A stretch of DNA of 64,000 bases from an uncultured Flavobacteriales bacterium (GTDB lineage: Bacteria; Bacteroidota; Bacteroidia; Flavobacteriales_G; Salibacteraceae), in assembly GCA_913062955.1 (NCBI GenBank), contig CAJXZP010000009.1:1-64000 (forward strand), in the 5' to 3' direction. The notes beneath the pieces were generated by a model. The model was not told the origin of the DNA, did no database searches, and saw only the letters and a program-made list of their open reading frames with translations. A program made the translations under genes and the position numbers. Position 1 is the stretch's first letter. Each line of letters begins with the position of its first letter. Below, piece after piece: positions 7,686-16,609 of the stretch.

Positions 7686-8709
7686 ATCAATCGCAGCCTT
7701 ATTAAGTGTCCTATTTATCGGTTTGCAATTGTTAGCAAACAATGATGAATACCGAAAAACCTATCACCAATCCTTTCAAGTGAACAGTGATGTTCTATTG
7801 GAGGTATCCAATAAGTATGGGTTTGTAAAAATTGTTACCGGAGATGTCAATGAAATAGTTATCGATGTCGTGGTCACTTTAGAAGAGTCATCAAAGGAAC
7901 TTGCCCAGAAGACAATGGATAAGATTGATATTAGTATATCGGGTGATGCTTCAATGGTGAGCGCCATTACCACCATCAAAGCAGGGGGGAAGTTTAAAGA
8001 ATTGGATATTGATTATACCATTACGATGCCAGTTACCGGAGATTTGGATTTAACGAATAAATTTGGAAATAGTTATTTAAATGAGTTAGGAGGAAAGTCT
8101 ACCATTGTTGTTTCATATGGAGCTTTAGATGTGGGAAGTCTGAAAAGTAAGGAGAATAGAGTCACCGTAAAATATGGAAGCGGGAAGATAAAATATGCCC
8201 ATTATTTGGATTTTGTAGCTCGATATTCGGAAGTTAGAGTCAGCAAAGCAAAGTTATTAAACTTGGATGCCCAGTTTGGTGAGGTCCGTATTGGTGAAGT
8301 AGGGCGATTGGATTTGAAGTGCCAATATGGCGATGTGAATTTAGGGACGATTGTAGAACTTAAAGCAAATGTGCAATTTGGAGACTTGGAAATAGAAGGT
8401 ATAATGAAAGAGTTTGTATTAGAGGCTCAATATGGAGATACCGAGGTGGAATTCATTTCTAAGAATTTCGAAAATGTGAGGATAACCTCTTCCTTTGGTG
8501 ATGTGGATTTAAGCTTTCAAAGTGGTAGTAATTTCACCCTTAAAGGAAAAGCAAGTTTTGGCGATATCGATATTCCAAGTGGTTCTCTAGAAAATGTAGA
8601 CGGTAGTTCAGGAAGCGATCGGTATGATGGCAAAATGTTTGACGGAACAGCTCCATCCGTAGTGGAGGTGAACATGAGTTACGGAGATGTAGATATCTCC
8701 ATAAATTAA
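7666..8709 (+). CDS. Secreted DUF4097-like beta-repeat protein
   Basis: The 347-residue product starts within the last 20 nt of the anti-sigma-like gene, so the three genes form one translationally coupled operon. It has a signal peptide (about 1-25) and a repetitive beta-rich body. From residue 130 onward, short strands recur with the pattern (F/Y)G(D/E/S) about every 20 residues (QYGDVNL, QFGDLEI, QYGDTEV, SFGDVDL, SFGDIDI, SYGDVDI), suggesting a single-stranded beta-helix. Similar DUF4097/'head GIN' proteins often follow ECF sigma pairs in Bacteroidetes. It is a candidate output or sensor of the sigma system at the envelope; the function is unproven. Confidence 0.7.
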   Translation: MWKFKHKSIAALLSVLFIGLQLLANNDEYRKTYHQSFQVNSDVLLEVSNKYGFVKIVTGDVNEIVIDVVVTLEESSKELAQKTMDKIDISISGDASMVSAITTIKAGGKFKELDIDYTITMPVTGDLDLTNKFGNSYLNELGGKSTIVVSYGALDVGSLKSKENRVTVKYGSGKIKYAHYLDFVARYSEVRVSKAKLLNLDAQFGEVRIGEVGRLDLKCQYGDVNLGTIVELKANVQFGDLEIEGIMKEFVLEAQYGDTEVEFISKNFENVRITSSFGDVDLSFQSGSNFTLKGKASFGDIDIPSGSLENVDGSSGSDRYDGKMFDGTAPSVVEVNMSYGDVDISIN

Positions 8710-8716
8710 AAAAAAA

Positions 8717-9736
8717 TTATTGAGTATTATATAACCAGGCGGATGCATTCGTGTTCGCCTGTACTTTTCTAAGGCTTTTTCTAGCTTCTCTTTGTGTGGT
8801 AAAACCTCCGTATGTAACTCGGTAAAGCTTTCCTTTTTTATCAAATATTTTTGCTTTGTATCCTTGATCTTGCAACTTAGATACCAATCGTGCTGCATTA
8901 GCTTGATCGCTAAAACAACCCCCTATTATTTGATATTTTAAAGGCAACTCTAGTTTTGATTCTTCCAGTACCACATTGGTGGATTCAACTACAGCAAACT
9001 GATAGTCCACCTCATTAAAATCTTCGTTTAACAATCCTGTATCCGTTAAATCTATTTCCGATAAACCTGCTGGTCTAGGAACATATTCCTCGCATGGGGT
9101 AGTTTTAAACGGGTTTAAATTAGATAATTGGAAATCTCTATTCGAATTTAATAATCCACTATTACTTGGTACCCAAGTTAAATATGCTAAGACAGGAATT
9201 AATGCCAGTCCCCAGCCAATTTTACCAAAAGTACCCGTTTGTTTAACGTATTTTATTTCGGTTTTTAATGTTTCGGGGTGAGCCAAAATAGCTTCCTTTC
9301 CATGACTTAAATGAGAGGTTAAAGGTGTTAAATGAAACTGTTCAAGGCCAAAAGAATCGATGGATTCAATCACACCCGGCTCAAATTTTAAAATATTCCC
9401 TTTGGATTGGTAAAAACTACCTAAATGATGAAACTCAAAAACGTTTTTATTTTTTAGTTCCTCTCGTACCTCAAATACAAAACCCTTTAAATAAACAATG
9501 GCATCCTCATACGAAATTCCTTCATTCAAACTAATAGCATTGGCTAGTAAACCGTCATTGGTAAGAATGTTTTTATTGAAGCTCAGTTTTTTCCCTGGAG
9601 GGGTCAATCTGTTTTTGGCCATATCTAATTGAGCACTAGCAGGATTTACTACAAATGCACCAAAATCAGGTATAGTCACGCACTCATTGAATTGCAATAA
9701 GTCCGAAATAGTATGCGATATGTTTGAGGTATTCAC
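8717..9736 (-). CDS. HU-CCDC81-like and SPOR domain membrane protein
   Basis: From GTG 9736 this is a 339-residue protein. Residues 1-135 resemble the Bacteroidetes HU-CCDC81 module (ISDLLQFNECVTIPDFGAFVVNP and GKKLSFN), an HU/IHF-like fold. A membrane helix follows at about 171-189. The C-terminal 70 residues are a SPOR domain (YQIIGGCF, AARLVSKL, YRVTYGGF), which binds denuded septal peptidoglycan. A role at the cell division site is the likely one. The reading frame extends to a TTG at 9784, but a perfect TTTG-N19-TACTTTCG promoter sits at 9741-9771, inside that extension, so the GTG just downstream is the better start. Confidence 0.85.
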   Translation of the reverse strand: MNTSNISHTISDLLQFNECVTIPDFGAFVVNPASAQLDMAKNRLTPPGKKLSFNKNILTNDGLLANAISLNEGISYEDAIVYLKGFVFEVREELKNKNVFEFHHLGSFYQSKGNILKFEPGVIESIDSFGLEQFHLTPLTSHLSHGKEAILAHPETLKTEIKYVKQTGTFGKIGWGLALIPVLAYLTWVPSNSGLLNSNRDFQLSNLNPFKTTPCEEYVPRPAGLSEIDLTDTGLLNEDFNEVDYQFAVVESTNVVLEESKLELPLKYQIIGGCFSDQANAARLVSKLQDQGYKAKIFDKKGKLYRVTYGGFTTQREARKSLRKVQANTNASAWLYNTQ

Positions 9737-9740
9737 AGAA

Positions 9741-9771
9741 CGAAAGTAACATTTTTTGGAACCGAAGCAAA
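9741..9771 (-). promoter_or_regulatory. Promoter of the HU/SPOR gene
   Basis: On the minus strand, TTTG (9771-9768), exactly 19 nt, then TACTTTCG (9748-9741) fit the Bacteroidetes promoter consensus. The GTG start follows 4 nt after the -7 element, implying a nearly leaderless mRNA. Confidence 0.75.
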
Positions 9772-10158
9772 TGAATTGGTGCAAGAGCTACCACTTATTT
9801 CTAAGTTTTATAAGAACTATTGCCTGTTTTTCCTGTTTACAGTAAACTAACCCCATAAAGATGTGGGCTTTGATGGTCTTTAGAATAAGCAAAGAAAGGC
9901 GAAGATAAAGTCAAGTCAATTTTAGAGTAGAATTATAAATTGGATAACTCGGTTTTTTTTAAGGGTAGTCCCGAAATATCCAAGCAATATTGTCGTTCAT
10001 TTACCGATATATGGGTTCGCAATTTGGGTTTTGGTTTAAAGAGAATAGATCCTGTTTTTACCGTAGGAAAAGACATGTATTCCGTGGCCACAATAATGAG
10101 TGGATTCAAAAAAATACGATAATTTTGAATTTGGTATTAGGGGACTAAGAAAAGGAAA
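9772..10158 (+). other. Gene-free stretch upstream of the LysM gene
   Basis: I see no convincing gene here. A 60-codon frame opens at TTG 9940 and closes at 10122, but it has no recognisable domain or start signal. TAATTTTG at 10120-10127 fits the -7 element and could be the promoter for the gene at 10159. Confidence 0.4.
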
Positions 10159-11022
10159 ATGAATTGGAGAAATTGTAGATTATTTGGGGTGGCCACTTTG
10201 TTTTTTGTGACGCTACATACTACCGGTCAGACGGTGACTTCATCAAGTGCCGAACACATATTAACAAATATGTTTGATTCGGTTTATGCCTTGGAAAATG
10301 TACGTTTTGATATGTATTCCCAAGAACGAATAAATGGAGAATTGGTAAAAAGTCACGCGGTAGGGGTGATGGAGTATTCACCACGAAATATTTTTATTAG
10401 AGGTTTCGATACCCAAGGAGTTTTATTGAATGAGATTCTATATAAAGAAGGGACCAATAACAATGATGCGTTGATTTCGCCTAATGGTTTCCCATACATT
10501 AATATTAACCTCGATCCTGAGGGAAATACCATGCGTAGAAACAGGCACTTTACCATTTTAGAGGCAGGAGGAAGGTATTTAGTAGATATGTTGAAGATAG
10601 GAATGGTCACCTATGCGAAATCTGGGGATATCAATGAACGATTAAAAGTAAAGTCTAAAGATTCCCTTTGGATTGTCACCATTACAAATACGGATTATTC
10701 AAAACATAAATACCTAGTTCAACCCGGGGAAAATTCTAGAACCATTGCTAGAAAATTGGGCGTGCCCGAGTACAAGATGGTGGAGCTAAACGAAAACATT
10801 GATACCTTTGATGATGTGCAACCCGGTGAAATTATTTTTGTACCTAATTATTACGCGCAAAAGGTAGAGTTGGTGCTTCGGAAAAGTGATAATGTGCCTA
10901 TTCGAGTACGGGTATTTGATGAAAAAGGATTGTACTCAGAGTATAAGTATGCTGCATTTGAAACCAACACCCAACTATCGTCCAAAACCTTTAATAAGGA
11001 AAATCCAGCCTATACCTTTTGA
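10159..11022 (+). CDS. Secreted DUF1571-like protein with internal LysM domain
   Basis: This 287-residue exported protein has a signal peptide at about 1-24. Residues 28-182 and 233-280 resemble the two halves of a DUF1571 domain, a lipoprotein-carrier-like beta-sheet (FDMYSQERINGELVKS; PIRVRVFDEKGLYSEYKY). Between them, residues 183-230 form a LysM repeat (KYLVQPGENSRTIARKLG, then NENIDTFDDVQPGEIIFVPN), which binds GlcNAc-containing glycans such as peptidoglycan. The LysM appears to be inserted in a loop of the host domain. A periplasmic or outer-membrane protein held to the cell wall is likely; its activity is unknown. DprA follows 198 nt later. Confidence 0.7.
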   Translation: MNWRNCRLFGVATLFFVTLHTTGQTVTSSSAEHILTNMFDSVYALENVRFDMYSQERINGELVKSHAVGVMEYSPRNIFIRGFDTQGVLLNEILYKEGTNNNDALISPNGFPYININLDPEGNTMRRNRHFTILEAGGRYLVDMLKIGMVTYAKSGDINERLKVKSKDSLWIVTITNTDYSKHKYLVQPGENSRTIARKLGVPEYKMVELNENIDTFDDVQPGEIIFVPNYYAQKVELVLRKSDNVPIRVRVFDEKGLYSEYKYAAFETNTQLSSKTFNKENPAYTF

Positions 11023-11220
11023 GGATTAATGGAGGTGAATTATGGGATTTGGAATCCTGTGGGTTAGTGGATTGTTCTGAGTAGTAGCAGTAATTGTTTG
11101 CGAAAAAGTAATCGAAATTTTTAGTTCTTTAGAATTCAGGCCGTATATTTGAGAGTAAATACATTGACTGTTAGCACCTTAATTCCTGACGGTAAATAGG
11201 ATCATTGAAAATCTCTCGTC

Positions 11221-12321
11221 TTGACATCAGATACCAAATATTTATTAGGGTTAATTGAGCTTCCCCGGATTGGCGATATTATTGCTCGAAAATTGGTGAA
11301 TCATTATGGTTCGGCTAAAGATGTATTTGAAGTCATTAGATCTTCTGTAAAAGAATCCGAAGCCCTTTGGTCTAAGAAAATTGTGGCGTCCATTTGTACC
11401 GAACCGGATTGGGATGAAATAGATCAAGAAATTTCCTTTATGGAAAAAAATGATGTACAAGCCATTTCGGTAGTAGATGAAGGGTACCCCAGAAGACTGA
11501 AGTTTTGTAATGATGCCCCTTTGGTCTTATTTATTCGAGGTAATGTAGATTTAAATCATGCGAAAATATTAGCGGTAGTAGGAACTCGAAATGCGACTAT
11601 TCACGGAAAGAAAATTACCACCAAAATCATAAAGGATTTAGTAGATCAAGATGTATTGATTTTAAGTGGGCTTGCTTTTGGAATTGATATCAAAGCACAT
11701 CAGGCTGCTTTAGATCATAAATTGCCTACGGTGGCTGTTTTAGCTCATGGCTTGGATATAATCTATCCTCCAGAACACCGAAGAGAAGCCCATGAAATGG
11801 AACGCAATGGAGCGTTGATTACGGAATTTAGAAGGGGTACCAAACCCGACCGAGAAAATTTCCCTAAAAGGAATAGAATTGTAGCCGGAATGGCAGATGC
11901 CATTTTGGTAATTGAATCTCAACGTACGGGTGGTTCCATGATCACTGCCGATTTGGGTTTTGGTTATGCTAGAGATGTCTTCGCGGTTCCGGGACGTCCA
12001 GGGGATAAACAAAGTGAGGGGTGTAATTTTTTAATACGTCAAAATAAGGCCTCCTTGGTGGAGTCTGCCATTGATATTAAGTTTTTAATGAATTGGAAAG
12101 AGGACCCGAGGCCCATGGAAATTCAAAAACAACTTTTTGTAGAATTAAGTCCCACTGAAGAGGTCCTGGTTCAAATATTAAAGGAATCGGGAAAAATGCC
12201 CATGGACGAATTATGTTTAACGGCCGGTATTTCAGTGAGTCAAGCGTCTGTACCATTGCTGACACTCGAACTAAATGGTTTAGTCAGAACGCTACCCGGA
12301 AAAGTGATAGAACTAACGTGA
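11221..12321 (+). CDS. dprA: DNA processing protein DprA
   Basis: DprA (366 aa) loads RecA on incoming single-stranded DNA during natural transformation. The N-terminus has a helix-hairpin-helix-like segment (LPRIGDIIARKLV). The Rossmann-type core (about 98-300) carries the family motifs GTRNAT, SGLAFGID, GLDIIYPPEHR, ENFPKRNRIVAGMAD and the ESQRTGGSMITA segment. The C-terminal 60 residues form the usual winged-helix domain. The start is a TTG at 11221; no ATG lies near the domain start. Length is normal for the family. No other competence gene is nearby. Confidence 0.95.
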   Translation: MTSDTKYLLGLIELPRIGDIIARKLVNHYGSAKDVFEVIRSSVKESEALWSKKIVASICTEPDWDEIDQEISFMEKNDVQAISVVDEGYPRRLKFCNDAPLVLFIRGNVDLNHAKILAVVGTRNATIHGKKITTKIIKDLVDQDVLILSGLAFGIDIKAHQAALDHKLPTVAVLAHGLDIIYPPEHRREAHEMERNGALITEFRRGTKPDRENFPKRNRIVAGMADAILVIESQRTGGSMITADLGFGYARDVFAVPGRPGDKQSEGCNFLIRQNKASLVESAIDIKFLMNWKEDPRPMEIQKQLFVELSPTEEVLVQILKESGKMPMDELCLTAGISVSQASVPLLTLELNGLVRTLPGKVIELT

Positions 12322-12443
12322 GCGTTTGGGCGGTCATATAAATAATGGTATGCAGTCCTACTAATTGGTGATTCTTGAAAATCAGGTGGTTGTATGGGAT
12401 TAAAATATTCTCCTAAATGAAAATCCTATAGGTAAAAAATGGC

Positions 12444-12451
12444 TATTTTTG
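12444..12451 (+). promoter_or_regulatory. Bacteroidetes -7 element upstream of gdhA
   Basis: TATTTTTG fits TAnnTTTG and lies 27 nt before the gdhA ATG. The -33 element is not clear. Confidence 0.45.
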
Positions 12452-12477
12452 TAGTCTAAATTTTTAACAAAATAGAA

Positions 12478-13839
12478 ATGTCAGCAAATAAATACCAAGC
12501 TCAGATTGATGTATTCATGAGCACTGTAGCCGCCAAAAACGGACACGAAAAAGAGTTTCTTCAAGCAGTTGAAGAAGTGATGGAATCAGTAATTCCATTT
12601 GTTGAAGAAAACCCAAAATATCAAGGAAAAGCGCTTTTAGAGCGTATGGTTGAGCCCGAAAGAGCATTTCAATTTAGAATCCCTTGGTTGGATGATGCCG
12701 GAAATATTCAAGTAAACCGTGGATATAGAGTTCAATTTAACTCCGCTATCGGACCTTACAAAGGTGGTATGCGTTTTCACCCTTCTGTTAATTTATCGAT
12801 TCTTAAGTTTTTAGGTTTCGAACAAGTATTCAAAAACTCTTTGACTACCCTACCTATGGGTGGTGGTAAAGGTGGTGCTGATTTTAACCCAAAAGGAAAA
12901 TCAGATAACGAAGTAATGCGTTTTTGCCAGTCTTTAATGACCGAGTTATCCAAACATATTGGTGCAAATACCGATATTCCTGCAGGTGATATCGGTGTAG
13001 GTGGACGTGAAATTGGTTTTATGTTCGGTCAATACAAAAGATTACGTAACGAATTTACCGGTATCCTTACGGGTAAAGGTCTAGAATATGGAGGGTCTTT
13101 GATTCGTCCAGAAGCTACCGGTTACGGAACGGTTTATTTCATGAACGAAATGCTTATCAAAGCAGGTAAAACTTTCGAAGGTCAAGTGGTCGCTGTTTCT
13201 GGTTCAGGAAACGTGGCTCAATATGCCATCGAAAAGTTAACTCAATTAGGTGGTAAGGCCGTTTCTGCTTCTGATTCTTCAGGTTGTATCTACGATCCAG
13301 CTGGAATTGATGCCGAAAAATTAGCTTTCTTAATGGAGTTGAAAAACGTGAAACGTGGACGTATTAAAGAATATGCTGACAAGTTTGGTTGTGAGTTCTT
13401 TGCTGGTCAACGTCCTTGGGATGTGGTTAAAAATGCAGATATCGCTATGCCATGTGCTACGCAAAATGAGTTGGATGCAGATAATGCAGCTAACTTAATC
13501 AAAGCGGGTATTATTGGTGTTGCCGAAGGTGCTAACATGCCATGTACTCCAGATGCAGTTCATGCATTCGGTGAAAACAAAGTGATGTTTGCTCCAGGTA
13601 AAGCATCTAACGCTGGTGGTGTAGCCACTTCTGGTTTAGAGATGTCTCAAAACTCTTTACGTTTAGCTTGGACGGCTGAAGAAGTAGATACTAAATTACA
13701 TAACATTATGAAGGCTATTCACTCTTCATGTGTTCAATACGGTACCAATGCAGATGGTTCTGTTGATTACGTGAAAGGTGCTAATGTTGCCGGTTTCGTA
13801 AAAGTAGCAGATGCGATGCTTGCACAAGGTATCGTGTAA
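12478..13839 (+). CDS. gdhA: NADP-type hexameric glutamate dehydrogenase
   Basis: The 453-residue product is a complete class I hexameric glutamate dehydrogenase. It interconverts 2-oxoglutarate plus ammonia with glutamate, and the family is mostly NADPH-dependent and assimilatory. It has GPYKGGMRFHPSVN (92-105), catalytic Lys131 in PMGGGKGGADF and the dinucleotide motif VSGSGNVAQY near 235. The near-C-terminal block of substrate-site sequence (CATQNELD, GVAEGANMP, GKASNAGGVATSGLEM) is also present. The codon pattern (many GGT, CGT and AAC-type codons) suggests high expression. It is flanked by its own promoter-like element and a strong terminator, so it is probably a single-gene transcript. 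Confidence 0.97.
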   Translation: MSANKYQAQIDVFMSTVAAKNGHEKEFLQAVEEVMESVIPFVEENPKYQGKALLERMVEPERAFQFRIPWLDDAGNIQVNRGYRVQFNSAIGPYKGGMRFHPSVNLSILKFLGFEQVFKNSLTTLPMGGGKGGADFNPKGKSDNEVMRFCQSLMTELSKHIGANTDIPAGDIGVGGREIGFMFGQYKRLRNEFTGILTGKGLEYGGSLIRPEATGYGTVYFMNEMLIKAGKTFEGQVVAVSGSGNVAQYAIEKLTQLGGKAVSASDSSGCIYDPAGIDAEKLAFLMELKNVKRGRIKEYADKFGCEFFAGQRPWDVVKNADIAMPCATQNELDADNAANLIKAGIIGVAEGANMPCTPDAVHAFGENKVMFAPGKASNAGGVATSGLEMSQNSLRLAWTAEEVDTKLHNIMKAIHSSCVQYGTNADGSVDYVKGANVAGFVKVADAMLAQGIV

Positions 13840-13895
13840 TATAAAACATAAACTAGGACTCGGGAGTCCGAAGAAATCTAGTGTAAGAATATTTA

Positions 13896-13928
13896 AAATC
13901 CTCATCGTTTTTTCGGTGGGGATTTTTT
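13896..13928 (+). terminator. Terminator of gdhA
   Basis: A 12-bp stem with two G-T pairs (AAATCCTCATCG 13896-13907 with CGGTGGGGATTT 13914-13925) followed by a T run, 57 nt after the gdhA stop. Confidence 0.85.
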
Positions 13929-13931
13929 TGT

Positions 13932-15098
13932 TTACATACTCAAAAACTCAAAATAATTTTCGGTTGAAATAACTTGGCATATGGCCTCTGGATATGCTTT
14001 GGTAAAGGTCTTTGGGAAATGAGCTTTGCTATTTGGATTCCATTTAAATTCAAAACCTAGTGTGGTGTCGTGGGTGGTTTCAATATAATCTACTTCCTGT
14101 TGTTGTGTGGTTCGCCAAAAATGGGTGAATTTGTCTATTCTGTTAATATTTAGCCACTTTTTTCGTTCGCTTACTAAATAGTTTTCCCACAATAATCCTA
14201 CGTCATTTCTTTGATGTACCGGGTTTAAATTTCCCGTTACGGCATTGATTACCCCATTATCATAAAAGAATATTTTACGACTTTTTTTTAATTCATTCCG
14301 TACATTTTTACCGTAGGAGGTCAATGAAAAGATAATAAATGATTGTTCCAATAGGGTGATATACTTATGAATGGTTTTATTATCGGCACCAACCTGTTTA
14401 CTGAGCTCGTTAATTCTGATTTCACTCCCTATTTGTAGGGCCAGTGATTTTACGATTCTTTGTAGTAAGGCGCTGTTTTTTATTTGATCCAATTCAAATA
14501 GATCTTTGTACAGATAACTGTTCGTTAATAGTTTTAAATGTTCTAATGCATTAATCTCATCGCTTACAATTTCTGGATAAGAACCAAAAACCAATCGCTG
14601 TTCTAGCATTCTTTTTTCCGTTAAAAAATCGGTATGATTTACATTCTCTTCATATGTAATAGGAAGTAGTACCAGTTCATATGTTCTACCCGTTAATGGT
14701 TCGTTTATTTTTCCTGCCAATTCAAAGGATGAGGAGCCAGTCGCAATTACTTGAACACTCTTTATTTGATCCACAATTATTTTAATGACTAATCCAATTT
14801 CAGGAATACGTTGCGCTTCATCTATAAATACTATTTCGGAGTCTCTAATAATTGATTTCAATTGCGTCACATTGGGTCTCGATAATAACTCCCTCGTATC
14901 TGTGTCGTCTCCGTTTAATCGTAAAACTGATTTTTCTAAAGTAGAAAGTAACGCTTCCGTGAAGGTAGTTTTACCTACTTGTCTAGGTCCATAAATAAGT
15001 AAAGCCTTCCCCTTAAAAAGTCGGTCCTGGGCAAATTTTTGTTGGAGTCTCCGAATCATATCTCTGGGGGTTTTAGGATCAAAAATAAGGAAATCCAT
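13932..15098 (-). CDS. AAA-family ATPase with DUF4143
   Basis: The 388-residue product has an N-terminal P-loop ATPase domain with Walker A GPRQVGKTT (37-45), Walker B VFIDEAQ (90-96) and a sensor-like IATGSSSFEL. A winged-helix-like segment (IRINELSKQVGADNKTIHKYITLLE) and a C-terminal DUF4143 nuclease-fold-like region (QQEVDYIE, FEFKWN) follow. This is the widespread 'ATPase AAA / DUF4143' family found singly and patchily in genomes, of unknown physiological role. It stands alone between gdhA and kbl, facing the gdhA terminator. A mobile or accessory origin is possible but no flanking repeats are visible. Confidence 0.85.
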   Translation of the reverse strand: MDFLIFDPKTPRDMIRRLQQKFAQDRLFKGKALLIYGPRQVGKTTFTEALLSTLEKSVLRLNGDDTDTRELLSRPNVTQLKSIIRDSEIVFIDEAQRIPEIGLVIKIIVDQIKSVQVIATGSSSFELAGKINEPLTGRTYELVLLPITYEENVNHTDFLTEKRMLEQRLVFGSYPEIVSDEINALEHLKLLTNSYLYKDLFELDQIKNSALLQRIVKSLALQIGSEIRINELSKQVGADNKTIHKYITLLEQSFIIFSLTSYGKNVRNELKKSRKIFFYDNGVINAVTGNLNPVHQRNDVGLLWENYLVSERKKWLNINRIDKFTHFWRTTQQQEVDYIETTHDTTLGFEFKWNPNSKAHFPKTFTKAYPEAICQVISTENYFEFLSM

Positions 15099-15261
15099 AT
15101 AAACTTATGTTTTTGTTGGAATACAATCCTATATTATCATGTTTTTTTTTGATTAATCCGGTGTGTTTTTCGGTTTGCGTAAGAATTTCTTTACTAAGTA
15201 AATGGAATTATACGGAATCGAAATACCTAACAAACCTCCTAAAAACATCCTATCGAAACAT

Positions 15262-15269
15262 CTATATTT
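15262..15269 (+). promoter_or_regulatory. Bacteroidetes -7 element upstream of kbl
   Basis: TATATTTG matches TAnnTTTG and lies 22 nt before the kbl ATG. Confidence 0.45.
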
Positions 15270-15291
15270 GTGACCTTCAAAAAACAAGATT

Positions 15292-16485
15292 ATGTACGGA
15301 AATTTAAAAGATTCTTTAACCAAGGAATTAGCCGAAATCAAAGCGGCCGGTCTCTATAAAAGCGAACGAATTATTACGACACCTCAAGGGGCTCAAATCA
15401 AGGTTTCTACCGGGGAAGAGGTATTGAACTTTTGTTCGAACAATTACCTCGGATTGTCTTCACATCCACGCGTAATTGATGCGGCTCATAAAGCATTAGA
15501 CTCTCATGGTTTTGGATTGTCATCGGTACGTTTTATTTGTGGTACTCAAGATATTCATAAAGAATTAGAAGCGAAACTCACCGAGTTTTTAGGTACCGAA
15601 GATACCATTCTATATGCCGCTGCTTTTGATGCAAACGGTGGGGTTTTTGAACCTCTTTTAGGTAAAGAAGATGCCATTATTTCGGATTCCTTAAATCATG
15701 CCTCGATTATTGATGGGGTGCGTTTATGTAAAGCACAACGTTTTAGATATGCGAATAATGATATGGCAGATTTGGAAACGCAATTGAAGGAAGCGTCCAA
15801 AACAGCGAAAAACAAAATCATTGTGACCGATGGTGTCTTTTCTATGGATGGTTTTGTGGCGCAAATTGACAAAATTTGTGACCTAGCCGATAAGTACGAT
15901 GCTTTGGTAATGGTAGACGAATGTCATGCGACTGGGTTTATTGGTAAAACAGGTCGTGGCACGCACGAATTATGTGACGCCATGGGAAGAGTTGATATCA
16001 TTACTGGAACCTTAGGGAAAGGCCTTGGAGGCGCTATGGGTGGATTTACGACAGGTCGTAAAGAAATCATTGAGCTGTTACGTCAACGTTCTCGTCCTTA
16101 TTTATTTTCCAATTCACTAGCTCCGTCTATTGTAGGTGCCTCCATTGAGGTGTTAAACATGTTGAGTGAGAATACCGAATTGAGAGATAAATTACATACC
16201 AATGTAGCGCAATTCAAGGCAGGGGTGAAAGCAGCCGGGTTTGATATTAAAGATGGTGATTCTGCCATTGTACCTATCATGTTATACGATGCGCCATTAG
16301 CCCAAGAGTTTGCGACCAAATTATTGGCGGAAGGTATTTACGTGATCGGATTCTTTTATCCTGTGGTACCTAAAGAACAAGCCCGAATTAGAGTTCAGTT
16401 ATCTGCAGGTCATGAGCCAGAGCATATAGAAAAAGCCATTGCTGCTTTTACTAAAGTAGGGAAAGAATTGGGTGTTTTGAAATAG
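15292..16485 (+). CDS. kbl: Glycine C-acetyltransferase (2-amino-3-ketobutyrate CoA ligase)
   Basis: This 397-residue PLP-dependent alpha-oxoamine synthase cleaves 2-amino-3-oxobutyrate with CoA to glycine and acetyl-CoA, the second step of threonine breakdown. PLP Lys243 lies in [24 protein letters not shown] (208-218) and SNNYLGL (49-55) are the cofactor- and substrate-site motifs. Length and N-terminus (MYGNLKDSL) match Kbl rather than 8-amino-7-oxononanoate synthase (BioF) or serine palmitoyltransferase. The usual partner, threonine dehydrogenase, is not in this window. A strong terminator follows. Confidence 0.93.
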   Translation: MYGNLKDSLTKELAEIKAAGLYKSERIITTPQGAQIKVSTGEEVLNFCSNNYLGLSSHPRVIDAAHKALDSHGFGLSSVRFICGTQDIHKELEAKLTEFLGTEDTILYAAAFDANGGVFEPLLGKEDAIISDSLNHASIIDGVRLCKAQRFRYANNDMADLETQLKEASKTAKNKIIVTDGVFSMDGFVAQIDKICDLADKYDALVMVDECHATGFIGKTGRGTHELCDAMGRVDIITGTLGKGLGGAMGGFTTGRKEIIELLRQRSRPYLFSNSLAPSIVGASIEVLNMLSENTELRDKLHTNVAQFKAGVKAAGFDIKDGDSAIVPIMLYDAPLAQEFATKLLAEGIYVIGFFYPVVPKEQARIRVQLSAGHEPEHIEKAIAAFTKVGKELGVLK

Positions 16486-16502
16486 AGAACCTCCCCTTAT
16501 TT

Positions 16503-16537
16503 AAAGTCCTCATGGAAACCCATGAGGACTTTTTTTG
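16503..16537 (+). terminator. Terminator of kbl
   Basis: A 13-bp perfect stem (AAAGTCCTCATGG 16503-16515 with CCATGAGGACTTT 16520-16532), a 4-nt loop and a T run, 17 nt after the kbl stop. Confidence 0.93.
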
Positions 16538-16554
16538 ACCAAAAAATAGACACA

Positions 16555-16588
16555 TAAAAAAAGGGAATATCTTCCGATATTCCCTTTT
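16555..16588 (-). terminator. Terminator of rpoD
   Basis: A 13-bp perfect stem (AAAAGGGAATATC 16559-16571 with GATATTCCCTTTT 16576-16588) with a T run on the minus strand, 21 nt beyond the rpoD stop. It stands back to back with the kbl terminator. Confidence 0.9.
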
Positions 16589-16609
16589 ATAAATTTTATA
16601 GAAGGAGTC

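Noticed and set aside
9737..9784. N-terminal extension of the HU/SPOR protein
   Set aside because: It contains the promoter of the gene, so it cannot be in the mRNA.
9940..10122. 60-residue frame from TTG
   Set aside because: No recognisable domain, no start signal and no conserved neighbour; probably random open frame in a gap.
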